DNA of 6,670 bases from an uncultured Mycoplasmatota bacterium. Its GTDB lineage: Bacteria > Bacillota_I > Bacilli_A > RF39 > UBA660. The stretch's first letter is position 1. Every line of letters starts with the position of its first letter. The stretch lies in assembly GCA_900553765.1 (NCBI GenBank), contig USET01000055.1, forward strand, positions 1-6,670, in the 5' to 3' direction. The position numbers were made by a program, and so were the translations under genes. Positions 1 through 5,462 of this stretch are shown in pieces. The notes under the pieces are model-generated. The model saw nothing but the letters and a program-made list of their open reading frames with translations. It did not search any database and had not been told where the DNA came from.

Positions 1-1212
1 TTCAGACGTGAAAAATACGTCGAAATGGGTGGCCCTTTCGGTGGAAATGGCGGGAAGGGTGCAAGTATTATTTTTGAAGCCGACGAGGGATTAAATACAC
101 TGATCGATTTACGATATAAAAAATTAATTAAAGCTCCAAAAGGGGAGAACGGTCAAGGGAAAAACTGTCATGGGAAGAATAGCCCTGACGTAATTGTAAA
201 AGTTCCAATTGGTACTGTTGTGACAGATGTTGATACAAATTTAATTGTAGCTGATTTAACGAAGCATGGAGAAAGAGCAGTCGTTGCCCGTGGTGGACGT
301 GGTGGAAGAGGAAATACAGCGTTTGCGACACGTCAAAATCCAGCTCCTAATTTTGCTGAAAATGGAGAACCAGGAGAAGAAAAACAAGTAAAAGTAGAAT
401 TAAAGTTACTTGCTGATGTTGGACTTGTCGGATTACCAAGCGTTGGAAAATCGACGATTATCTCAAAAATTTCTGCATCAAAACCAAAGATTGCAGCATA
501 TCATTTTACGACGTTGAGACCCAATTTGGGAGTTGTTCGTGCGAGTGATGGAAGAAGCTTTGTCGTTGCCGATTTACCAGGGCTCATCAAGGGTGCTTCT
601 TTAGGGGAAGGACTTGGAGATCGATTTTTAAAACATATCGAGAGAACGCGAGTGATTGCACACGTCATCGATATGAGTGGGTTTGAGGGAAGAGATCCGT
701 ACGATGATTATGTTACGATCAATGAAGAGTTAAAGAACTTTAATGAATCTCTTATAAAGAAACCACAAATTGTCGTAGCAAATAAGATGGATGCTCCGGA
801 GGCGAAAGAACATTTGCAAGCATTTAAAAAGAAAGTTACGGATGTTCCTGTATATGAAATTTCTGCACTAGAAAATAAAGGATTGCAACAAGTTGTCGAT
901 GCACTTGCGGATAAATTAGATACGATTGCGAAAAAGCCTCTCTATGAAGAAGAACGTTTCGAAAGCCACGTTGTTTATAAATTTAAGAAAGAACAACCAT
1001 TTACAGTGACAAATGAAAATGGAACTTGGGTGATTCGCGGAGATGAAGTAGAAAAATTATTCCGCATGTCTCGACTCAATACGGAAGAAGCGTTCTTACG
1101 TTTTTCAAATCAGTTAAAGAAACTTGGAATAGAGGATAAACTAAGAGAACTTGGTGCTCAAGATGGAGACAACGTTCGAATTTTAGACTACGAGTTTGAT
1201 TATCGTTTATAG
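1..1212 (+). CDS. obgE: Obg family GTPase, 5'-truncated by window edge
   Basis: Obg is an essential P-loop GTPase that binds the large ribosomal subunit and takes part in its late assembly and in stress and cell-cycle control. The reading frame is open from base 1 (FRREKYVEMGGPFGG), so the ATG at base 25 is an internal Met of the conserved glycine-rich N-terminal domain and not the start. About 20 residues, including the usual GDGGNG stretch, lie upstream. In the 403 visible residues the Obg fold covers about 1-136. The G domain has its P-loop GLPSVGKST at 144-152, the switch I threonines in HFTTL at 168-172, DLPG at 191-194, NKMD at 261-264 and SA at 288-289. The C-terminal OCT domain (about 318-403) ends in the typical GDNVRILDYEFDY. 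Full length would be near 425 aa, normal for bacterial Obg. All motifs are intact. In Bacillota this gene often follows rplU-rpmA, which would lie outside this window. Confidence 0.97.
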   Translation, partial: FRREKYVEMGGPFGGNGGKGASIIFEADEGLNTLIDLRYKKLIKAPKGENGQGKNCHGKNSPDVIVKVPIGTVVTDVDTNLIVADLTKHGERAVVARGGRGGRGNTAFATRQNPAPNFAENGEPGEEKQVKVELKLLADVGLVGLPSVGKSTIISKISASKPKIAAYHFTTLRPNLGVVRASDGRSFVVADLPGLIKGASLGEGLGDRFLKHIERTRVIAHVIDMSGFEGRDPYDDYVTINEELKNFNESLIKKPQIVVANKMDAPEAKEHLQAFKKKVTDVPVYEISALENKGLQQVVDALADKLDTIAKKPLYEEERFESHVVYKFKKEQPFTVTNENGTWVIRGDEVEKLFRMSRLNTEEAFLRFSNQLKKLGIEDKLRELGAQDGDNVRILDYEFDYRL

Positions 1213-1237
1213 GGAAACAGAGATCTGTTTCTCTTTA
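1212..1237 (+). terminator. weak hairpin after obg
   Basis: GAAACAG (1214-1220) pairs with CTGTTTC (1225-1231) around an AGAT loop, and the stem extends by a G-U and a G-C pair into the last base of the stop codon. The following T-run is short (TTT at 1234-1236), so termination is probably partial. Some read-through from obg into the sirtuin gene 55 bases downstream is plausible. No convincing separate promoter with both boxes is visible between them; TATGAT at 1236-1241 is a possible -10 but has no good -35 partner. Confidence 0.5.
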
Positions 1238-1267
1238 TGATATCAATATTAATATAAAGGTGATAGG

Positions 1268-1978
1268 ATGGAAAAATTAGATGAATGGATAGAAAAATGT
1301 GATAATATCGTTTTCTTTGGTGGAGCAGGAGTATCGACGGAAAGCGGGATCCCAGATTTTCGTGGTGCGAAAGGATTGTATCAAAATCGTGAGTTTCCAG
1401 CAGAGATTATGCTTTCTCACACGTTTTACGAAGAACATCCAGAAGAGTTTCAAAAATTTTATTTAAAACACTTAGTGTATCCGAAAGCAGATCCAAACTT
1501 AGCCCACCAAGCATTAGCACACTTAGAAAAAATTGGAAAGTTAAAAGCTGTGGTTACGCAAAATATCGATGGGTTACATCAGAAAGCTGGAAGTAAAAAT
1601 GTCTTAGAACTCCATGGGAGTATTCATAGAAATACATGTCAAAGTTGTGGTAGGAAATATTCTTTAGAGGTCATTTTAGAAAAACATCGCGATTTTAAAT
1701 GTTCCTGCGGTGGTAGAATTAAACCAGATGTCGTCTTGTATGAAGAACCACTTGATAACGATGTGTTTGAAGCGGCAATACAAGCGATTTCACATTGTGA
1801 TATGTTTATCATTGGTGGAACTTCTTTGGCTGTTTATCCGGCTGCAAGTTTAGTTCATTATTTCAAAGGGAAACATTTGGTTTTGATCAATCAAACGGAA
1901 ACTCCGTATGACCATTTGGCGGACTTAGTCATTCATGCTTCTATTGCAGATGTGCTTTCTAAATGGGTTGAAAAGTAA
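1268..1978 (+). CDS. cobB: Sir2-family NAD-dependent protein deacylase (sirtuin)
   Basis: This is a cytoplasmic sirtuin that removes acyl groups from protein lysines, consuming NAD+ and giving nicotinamide and O-acyl-ADP-ribose. In bacteria a common target is acetylated acetyl-CoA synthetase. The 236 aa are normal for a minimal sirtuin. The Rossmann NAD site has GAGVSTESGIPDFR at 19-32, and TQNIDGLH is at 97-104. The catalytic His is H116 in LHGS. The structural zinc site uses C124 and C127 (CQSC), then C145 and C147 (CSCGG), a CxC form of the second half. KPDVVLY at 152-158, GTSLAVYPAAS at 184-194 and N208 complete the NAD pocket. The Tyr/Arg pair of SIRT5-type desuccinylases is not evident; SHTF at 50-53 fits the deacetylase-like class. 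The start is supported by AAAGGTGAT at 1256-1264, five bases upstream of ATG. It is followed directly by a terminator, so it ends its transcription unit. Confidence 0.95.
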   Translation: MEKLDEWIEKCDNIVFFGGAGVSTESGIPDFRGAKGLYQNREFPAEIMLSHTFYEEHPEEFQKFYLKHLVYPKADPNLAHQALAHLEKIGKLKAVVTQNIDGLHQKAGSKNVLELHGSIHRNTCQSCGRKYSLEVILEKHRDFKCSCGGRIKPDVVLYEEPLDNDVFEAAIQAISHCDMFIIGGTSLAVYPAASLVHYFKGKHLVLINQTETPYDHLADLVIHASIADVLSKWVEK

Positions 1979-2005
1979 GGTTCAATTTAGGTTGAATCTT
2001 TTTTT
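1979..2005 (+). terminator. intrinsic terminator after cobB
   Basis: GGTTCAA (1979-1985) pairs with TTGAATC (1992-1998) with one G-U pair, around a short TTTAGG loop, and is followed at once by seven T residues (1999-2005). It begins on the base after the sirtuin stop codon and closes that unit before the two-component operon. Confidence 0.88.
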
Positions 2006-2014
2006 GTGGGGCGA

Positions 2015-2031
2015 TTCCACAATTTCCCACA
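2015..2031. promoter_or_regulatory. CCACA direct repeat, possible regulator site
   Basis: TTCCACA (2015-2021) is followed by TCCCACA (2025-2031), placing CCACA twice exactly 10 bases apart, on one face of the helix. OmpR/PhoB-family regulators, such as the one encoded just downstream, usually bind head-to-tail repeats with 10-11 base spacing. The second copy ends 18 bases before CATAAT (2050-2055), a possible -10 box with no recognisable -35, which is the arrangement of activator-dependent promoters of this class. The sequence shows the repeat; its use as an autoregulatory site is inference. The same bases can also form short alternative hairpins with TGTGGG at 2005-2010. Confidence 0.3.
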
Positions 2032-2077
2032 TTCTTTTTAAATTCTTACCATAATTTTTCTTTAGAATGTAAGTATC

Positions 2078-2109
2078 GGAGGTGATAAAAAACAGTGAAA
2101 ATAAAATAA
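2078..2109 (+). other. near-perfect ribosome binding site before a 4-codon ORF
   Basis: GGAGGTGAT (2078-2086) is the strongest Shine-Dalgarno match in the window, complementary over nine bases to the usual 16S 3' end. The only start at a workable distance is GTG at 2095, which runs GTG AAA ATA AAA TAA and stops after four codons. Further tiny ORFs follow: 2111-2134 (seven codons) and 2131-2142 (three codons, overlapping the previous stop as ATGA). No normal protein is encoded here. It may be a leader that loads ribosomes on the mRNA upstream of the response regulator, or the remains of a lost gene. Confidence 0.4.
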
Positions 2110-2198
2110 CATGACAGAAGCAACAATAAAATGAAAATATAAAAATACACTCCTAAACACGACAGAAGGGATGGTGATAATGAGTAGAAATGAAAATA
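2108..2198 (+). repeat. imperfect duplication AACAYGACAGAAG ... AAATGAAAATA
   Basis: AACATGACAGAAG (2108-2120) recurs as AACACGACAGAAG (2156-2168), 12 of 13 bases identical and 48 bases apart. Each copy is followed by AAATGAAAATA (2129-2139 and 2188-2198). The gap inside the second copy is 11 bases longer. TGAAAATA also occurs a third time at 2096-2103. The pattern suggests a duplicated leader segment or paired protein-binding sites upstream of the two-component operon. The AT-rich half of the motif could recur by chance; the GACAGAAG half is less likely to. Confidence 0.5.
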
Positions 2199-2218
2199 GA
2201 ATAGTGATATACTATTAA
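2180..2218 (+). other. possible 12-codon leader ORF (low confidence)
   Basis: ATG at 2180 opens MSRNENRIVIYY and stops at TAA 2216-2218, 13 bases before the response-regulator start. AGAAGGGAT (2165-2172) and GGTGAT (2173-2178) lie upstream as weak ribosome binding candidates. An in-frame ATG at 2171 would add three residues. It overlaps the predicted -10 box of the next gene, so it would be translated only on a transcript starting further upstream. No recognisable peptide family. Confidence 0.15.
2185..2216 (+). promoter_or_regulatory. extended -10 promoter with inverted repeat, cssRS-like operon
   Basis: TATACT (2208-2213) preceded by TG at 2205-2206 forms an extended -10. TAGAAA (2185-2190) is a four-of-six -35 match at 17-base spacing. 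The -10 box lies inside an inverted repeat, AATAGT-GATAT-ACTATT (2200-2216), which could be an operator. Transcription would start near 2219-2221, giving an mRNA leader of only about 11-13 bases that begins at the GAGGTG ribosome binding site (2221-2226). The promoter is supported by sequence match; the operator role is inference. Confidence 0.55.
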
Positions 2219-2231
2219 ACGAGGTGTTATT

Positions 2232-2891
2232 ATGTATAAGATTTGCTTAGTAGAAGATGAAGAAAATTTAAATCAATTAATCAAATCCTATTTAACCCGC
2301 GCAGGCTATGAAGTGGTTAACTTCTTGAATGGAGAAGACGCGATGAATTATATAGGAAATGAAGTTCATTTATGGATTTTAGACATTATGTTGGGTGATC
2401 AAATTAGTGGATATGATATTATTAAAAAAATCAGGGAAGAGTCGAAAGATGTTCCAGTTATATTCACATCTGCACGTGATCAAGATCTAGATAAAATCAT
2501 CGGCTTAGAGCTTGGAAGCGATGATTATGTAACCAAACCTTACTCTCCTAAAGAACTCGTGTTACGTGTGAACAACATGATGAAGCGTGTTTACGATAAT
2601 CATCCATCGGATAAAGTCACATATGAAGATTACGAAATTAATTTATCGAAACGAATGGTATATCAGCAGGGAAAAGAGATTAATTTAACAACGTTAGAGT
2701 TTGATTTATTACTTTTATTTATCAATCATAAAAATAAATCATTTAGTCGAGATGACATATTGAAAAATGTTTGGGGCGAAGATTATTTTGGAAGTGATCG
2801 TGTCGTAGATGATCTAGTCAGACGTTTACGAAAGAAAATGCCGAATCTTCACATTAATACTCTCTACGGATTTGGGTATCGACTTATATGA
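2232..2891 (+). CDS. cssR: OmpR-family response regulator, CssR-like
   Basis: This is a cytoplasmic transcription regulator activated by phosphorylation from the kinase encoded next to it. The receiver domain (about 1-118) has acidic residues E8 and D9, phospho-acceptor D51 (HLWILDIML), switch T79 and K102 (TKPY). The winged-helix DNA-binding domain (about 130-219) has EFDLLLLFI, then the recognition helix in DRVVDDLVRRLRKKMP (189-204), and ends GFGYRLI. HLWILDIML, the VWGxDYFGxDRVVDDLVRRLRxKMP block and the YGFGYR end match what I remember of Bacillus subtilis CssR, regulator of the secretion-stress proteases HtrA and HtrB. The length (219 aa) fits. ATG at 2232 is supported by GAGGTG five bases upstream. 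Its stop overlaps the kinase start as ATGA, indicating translational coupling. Response-regulator identity is near certain; the CssR assignment is strong, but its targets in this organism are unknown. Confidence 0.9.
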   Translation: MYKICLVEDEENLNQLIKSYLTRAGYEVVNFLNGEDAMNYIGNEVHLWILDIMLGDQISGYDIIKKIREESKDVPVIFTSARDQDLDKIIGLELGSDDYVTKPYSPKELVLRVNNMMKRVYDNHPSDKVTYEDYEINLSKRMVYQQGKEINLTTLEFDLLLLFINHKNKSFSRDDILKNVWGEDYFGSDRVVDDLVRRLRKKMPNLHINTLYGFGYRLI

Positions 2892-4171
2892 GAGCTTCGA
2901 AACCTACAAAGAACCTAAAGCAAACATTGAGTCATCAATTGATTTCAATTGGGTTTATTATATGTATGATTATATTTATGTCGCTCGGTATTTTACTCCC
3001 ACGTACTTTGATGCCGGTTTATGAAAACAACATTTATCAATATTTAAAACAACCTTTGGAATTGATCGATTATGAGATCGATAGTAGCCAGGTTAATAGT
3101 ACGGCTGCATACCTCTACGTAACGGGAGATAATGAAATTATTGCGAGTGACAATTTATCTAAAGTGATCTCTGCTAATCCAGAGCAAGTCTTAAGATTTA
3201 TAGATAAAGATTACGGAAAATTTAAATTCTTAGGTGCTACATATTATTACAATACCTCATATAATCAATATGTAACTAAGATTTCAATTACTGATGATAG
3301 TTATATTTTGCAAATGAAGAAAGATATCTTATATACGATATTTCCTATCATCTTAATTACAGTTCTTTTAATTGCTGCACTGTTGATCTTTTGGTCGAGA
3401 CGACTAGTGTTAAAAATTGAGCATTTAAAGGAAAAAGTAGATAACTTATCAAATGATAATTATAAAGACGGATATCGTTATGGTGACGATGATGAATTGA
3501 TGGCGCTTTCTAACGCCATTGACAATATGCACTTAAAATTAAAAGAAGAAGAAGAATATAAAAACCAAATGTACCAAAACATATCGCATGATTTTAAAAC
3601 TCCTCTCACAGTCATAAAATCGTATATCGAAGCGATAGAAGATGGGGTACAAGCGCCTGCCGATGGGTTTGAAATCATTAAACAGCAGGTGGATAAATTA
3701 GAACTCAAAGTACACTCCTTACTATACTTGAATAAGTTAAACTATATCAAAGATTCAAAAAATTATAAAGAAGAGCATATTGATGTTGTGAAAGTGATTC
3801 GAAAATCAGTTGATAAGTTCAAAGTGATTGCACCACAGCTCTCTTGGAAAATAGAATTGAAAGACAAGAACACAATCTATCGCGGAAGTGAGGATATGTG
3901 GGAAGCTGTGATTGACAATATGCTTCAAAATTTTATACGCTATGCAGAACACGAGGTTAAAATTACGTTAAAGAAAAACACACTGCAACTATATAACGAT
4001 GGTCCTAATATCGATCCAAATATTTTAAATGATATCTTTACCCCTTATAAAAAAGGTATCAATGGGCAATTCGGGTTAGGGTTGTCGATCGTCAAAAAAA
4101 CTCTCGCCTTGTGTAATTATGAAATTAGCGTAAAGAATGAAAAGAAAGGTGTCAGTTTTATGATTAAATAG
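2888..4171 (+). CDS. cssS: membrane sensor histidine kinase, CssS-like
   Basis: This is a membrane sensor that autophosphorylates on His and passes the phosphate to the regulator encoded upstream. The 427 aa carry TM1 at about 18-38, an outer sensor region of about 105 residues (39-146), TM2 at about 147-169, and a HAMP-like linker at about 170-220 with an acidic GDDDEL stretch. The dimerisation/phospho-acceptor domain has NISHDFKTPL (231-240) with H234. In the ATPase domain the N box includes N348 (NMLQNFIRYAE), the G1 box is NDGPN (370-374) and the G2 box is GQFGLGLSIV (393-402). The N-box RYAE, YNDGPNI, PYKKGxxGxFGLGLSIVK and KxGVSF end resemble Bacillus CssS, which senses misfolded exported protein. 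The sensor region has no cysteine and no domain I recognise. ATG at 2888 overlaps the upstream TGA, so translation is probably coupled; no strong separate ribosome binding site is evident. No htrA-like protease gene is in view. Confidence 0.88.
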   Translation: MRASKPTKNLKQTLSHQLISIGFIICMIIFMSLGILLPRTLMPVYENNIYQYLKQPLELIDYEIDSSQVNSTAAYLYVTGDNEIIASDNLSKVISANPEQVLRFIDKDYGKFKFLGATYYYNTSYNQYVTKISITDDSYILQMKKDILYTIFPIILITVLLIAALLIFWSRRLVLKIEHLKEKVDNLSNDNYKDGYRYGDDDELMALSNAIDNMHLKLKEEEEYKNQMYQNISHDFKTPLTVIKSYIEAIEDGVQAPADGFEIIKQQVDKLELKVHSLLYLNKLNYIKDSKNYKEEHIDVVKVIRKSVDKFKVIAPQLSWKIELKDKNTIYRGSEDMWEAVIDNMLQNFIRYAEHEVKITLKKNTLQLYNDGPNIDPNILNDIFTPYKKGINGQFGLGLSIVKKTLALCNYEISVKNEKKGVSFMIK

Positions 4172-4206
4172 AAAAAAGGTCAGGTCTAAGGGTTTGACCT
4201 TTTTTT
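4172..4206 (+). terminator. strong terminator after the two-component operon
   Basis: AAAAAAGGTCA (4172-4182) pairs with TGACCTTTTTT (4195-4205), an 11-bp stem around a 12-base loop, followed by a T-run that continues to 4206. The A-tract on the 5' side would also let it work on the opposite strand. Its 3' arm contains TTGACC, a -35-like hexamer for the next gene. Confidence 0.92.
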
Positions 4207-4225
4207 CATGTCTTTATGATATAAT
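4194..4225 (+). promoter_or_regulatory. extended -10 promoter for the M14-like gene
   Basis: TGATATAAT (4217-4225) is a perfect extended -10 element (TGnTATAAT), which can work with a poor -35. TTGACC (4194-4199) inside the preceding terminator matches five of six -35 bases, but at 20-base spacing, longer than usual. A start near 4231-4233 would leave a leader of only about 8-10 bases, just enough to hold GGTGAT (4232-4237) before ATG 4241. Confidence 0.7.
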
Positions 4226-4240
4226 AGTCATGGTGATCAT

Positions 4241-5386
4241 ATGGGAAAAATATTGGATTATGAAGAAATGTTGCAGCATTTAGATCAATTAGATCCGAAA
4301 GTTATTCGAAAAATGCAACCGATTGGGTATACAACATATGGCTATCCACTTTTGCACTATACTTATGGTACTGGGAATGCCCATGTTATTTTAACGGCAG
4401 GAACACATGCGACAGAATTGATTGGAAATTGTTTTTTAATTCATTTTATGGAGCAACTATCAAATGGGACGATCGATTTAGATCCTTTGAAAGTGACGCT
4501 TCATTTCTTGCCAATTTTAAATCCAGAGGGAACGATTATTGTAACGAGTGCGATTCGTGCTTTGATTCCGCGAAATACAAGCGAAGTAACAGAACAATTC
4601 TTAGCAACGACGTATTATGGAAATTGTAAAATTGATGATACTGGAGAGACATCGTTATGTTTGGATATGTTTTCACGTGCTACATGGGATGCGATCGACG
4701 AAAAACACGCCAAGTTAAAAGCGCACTTGCAATGGTTAGATGATCGTTATCATTATCCCAAAGGAGTTATGATTGCGTGGAGTAGTAATGGAAACGGAGT
4801 GGATCTGAATTCCAATGTAACACCTACAAAATATTTGAAAGATACACTGGAGGGTAGGAAGATATTTGGAGAAGGACATCGTCGTCTTTTATGTCTTACG
4901 GAGCCGGGTCCATATGGTTGTCCGACAAAGAATGAAGACTTTCAATTAGAGGAAGAAAATAGAGCGTTACTTCATTTTTATGATACTTGTATTCATTCTC
5001 ATCACGTAGTTGGAAGCATTATATATCACGCTTGTGGTGGGCAAGTTATCTATTTGGATGATATTGGTGTATCACCTTGGAAAGATCAATTAGAACCGGT
5101 GGAAATTGACTATAATCAGATGCTCGCAAAAGTATATGCAGATGAAACCAAATACCAAGTAAAATCTAATACAAGCTATACGACGATGGATGCAAGAATT
5201 AAGTCTATGCTTTCAGGAACGCTTTTGGTAGAATTAACTCCGATGAGAGGAACACCTCTAGGACAATTTGTAAATTCAGAGTTAGGACTGTATGATGAAA
5301 CGATGGAGAAGAATACGAAAGCTGTCACTGAAACTGTAAAGAAAATGTATTTACATGCGCCAAGTCGATGTAAAAAAGATGTATAG
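4241..5386 (+). CDS. divergent M14-family zinc carboxypeptidase-like protein
   Basis: This is a 381-aa protein with the M14 metallocarboxypeptidase signature. GTHATE (54-59) gives zinc ligands H56 and E59, IIYHACGG (260-267) gives the third ligand H263, and E331 in TLLVELTP (327-334) fits the catalytic glutamate. NPEG at 94-97 is also typical. Where the family has DLNRNF, this protein has VDLNSNVTP (187-195), so the Arg that binds the substrate's terminal carboxylate in carboxypeptidase A is Ser here. The enzyme is therefore probably zinc-dependent but may not be a classical carboxypeptidase; an amidase or cell-wall-peptide hydrolase role is possible but unproven. No signal peptide or membrane segment is visible and there are eight cysteines, so it is likely cytoplasmic. 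ATG 4241 is supported by GGTGAT five bases upstream; M10 (4268) is a weaker alternative. It stands alone between a terminator and the next terminator. The substrate cannot be read from the context. Confidence 0.8.
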   Translation: MGKILDYEEMLQHLDQLDPKVIRKMQPIGYTTYGYPLLHYTYGTGNAHVILTAGTHATELIGNCFLIHFMEQLSNGTIDLDPLKVTLHFLPILNPEGTIIVTSAIRALIPRNTSEVTEQFLATTYYGNCKIDDTGETSLCLDMFSRATWDAIDEKHAKLKAHLQWLDDRYHYPKGVMIAWSSNGNGVDLNSNVTPTKYLKDTLEGRKIFGEGHRRLLCLTEPGPYGCPTKNEDFQLEEENRALLHFYDTCIHSHHVVGSIIYHACGGQVIYLDDIGVSPWKDQLEPVEIDYNQMLAKVYADETKYQVKSNTSYTTMDARIKSMLSGTLLVELTPMRGTPLGQFVNSELGLYDETMEKNTKAVTETVKKMYLHAPSRCKKDV

Positions 5387-5414
5387 AGACTACAAAAGTA
5401 ATTGAGTCTCTTTT
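5385..5414 (+). terminator. intrinsic terminator after the M14-like gene
   Basis: GAGACT (5386-5391) pairs with AGTCTC (5405-5410). After a one-base bulge (A5392), CAA (5393-5395) pairs with TTG (5402-5404), leaving a six-base loop. A short T-run (5411-5414) follows. The hairpin starts in the stop codon, and its T-run forms the -35 region of the rnfC promoter. Confidence 0.75.
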
Positions 5415-5439
5415 CATTTGGTTGAAAACTATGTATAAT
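5411..5439 (+). promoter_or_regulatory. promoter for rnfC
   Basis: TATAAT (5434-5439) is a consensus -10, and TTTTCA (5411-5416) matches four of six -35 bases at the ideal 17-base spacing. Transcription would begin near 5446, a few bases before GGAGGGGTG (5451-5459), the ribosome binding site. This suggests that the rnf genes have their own promoter, independent of the upstream M14-like gene. Confidence 0.7.
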
Positions 5440-5462
5440 GAAATTAGATTGGAGGGGTGGCC

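Noticed and set aside
25..27. ATG at 25 as the start of obg
   Set aside because: The frame is open from base 1 and encodes the conserved FRREKYVE just upstream of the Met, so the gene starts outside the window.
128..331. 67-codon minus-strand ORF inside obg
   Set aside because: It is antisense to a strongly conserved gene, has a low-complexity His/Gln/Leu translation and no recognisable family.
2006..2231. Riboswitch or T-box leader upstream of the response regulator
   Set aside because: The region is AT-rich with only short stems, no terminator close to the gene and no conserved core I recognise.
3478..3708. 76-codon minus-strand ORF inside the kinase gene
   Set aside because: Antisense to the conserved phospho-acceptor region; Ser-rich translation without motifs.
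2232..4171. Reassigned UGA code (Mycoplasma-like) given the low GC
   Set aside because: The response regulator ends at TGA in phase with family length, and Trp codons in all genes are TGG.
4429..4629. 66-codon plus-strand ORF within the M14-like gene
   Set aside because: Out-of-frame shadow of a gene with intact catalytic motifs; no ribosome binding site or family match.
5422..5427. TTGAAA as the -35 box of rnfC
   Set aside because: Only six bases separate it from TATAAT; TTTTCA at 5411-5416 has the proper 17-base spacing.
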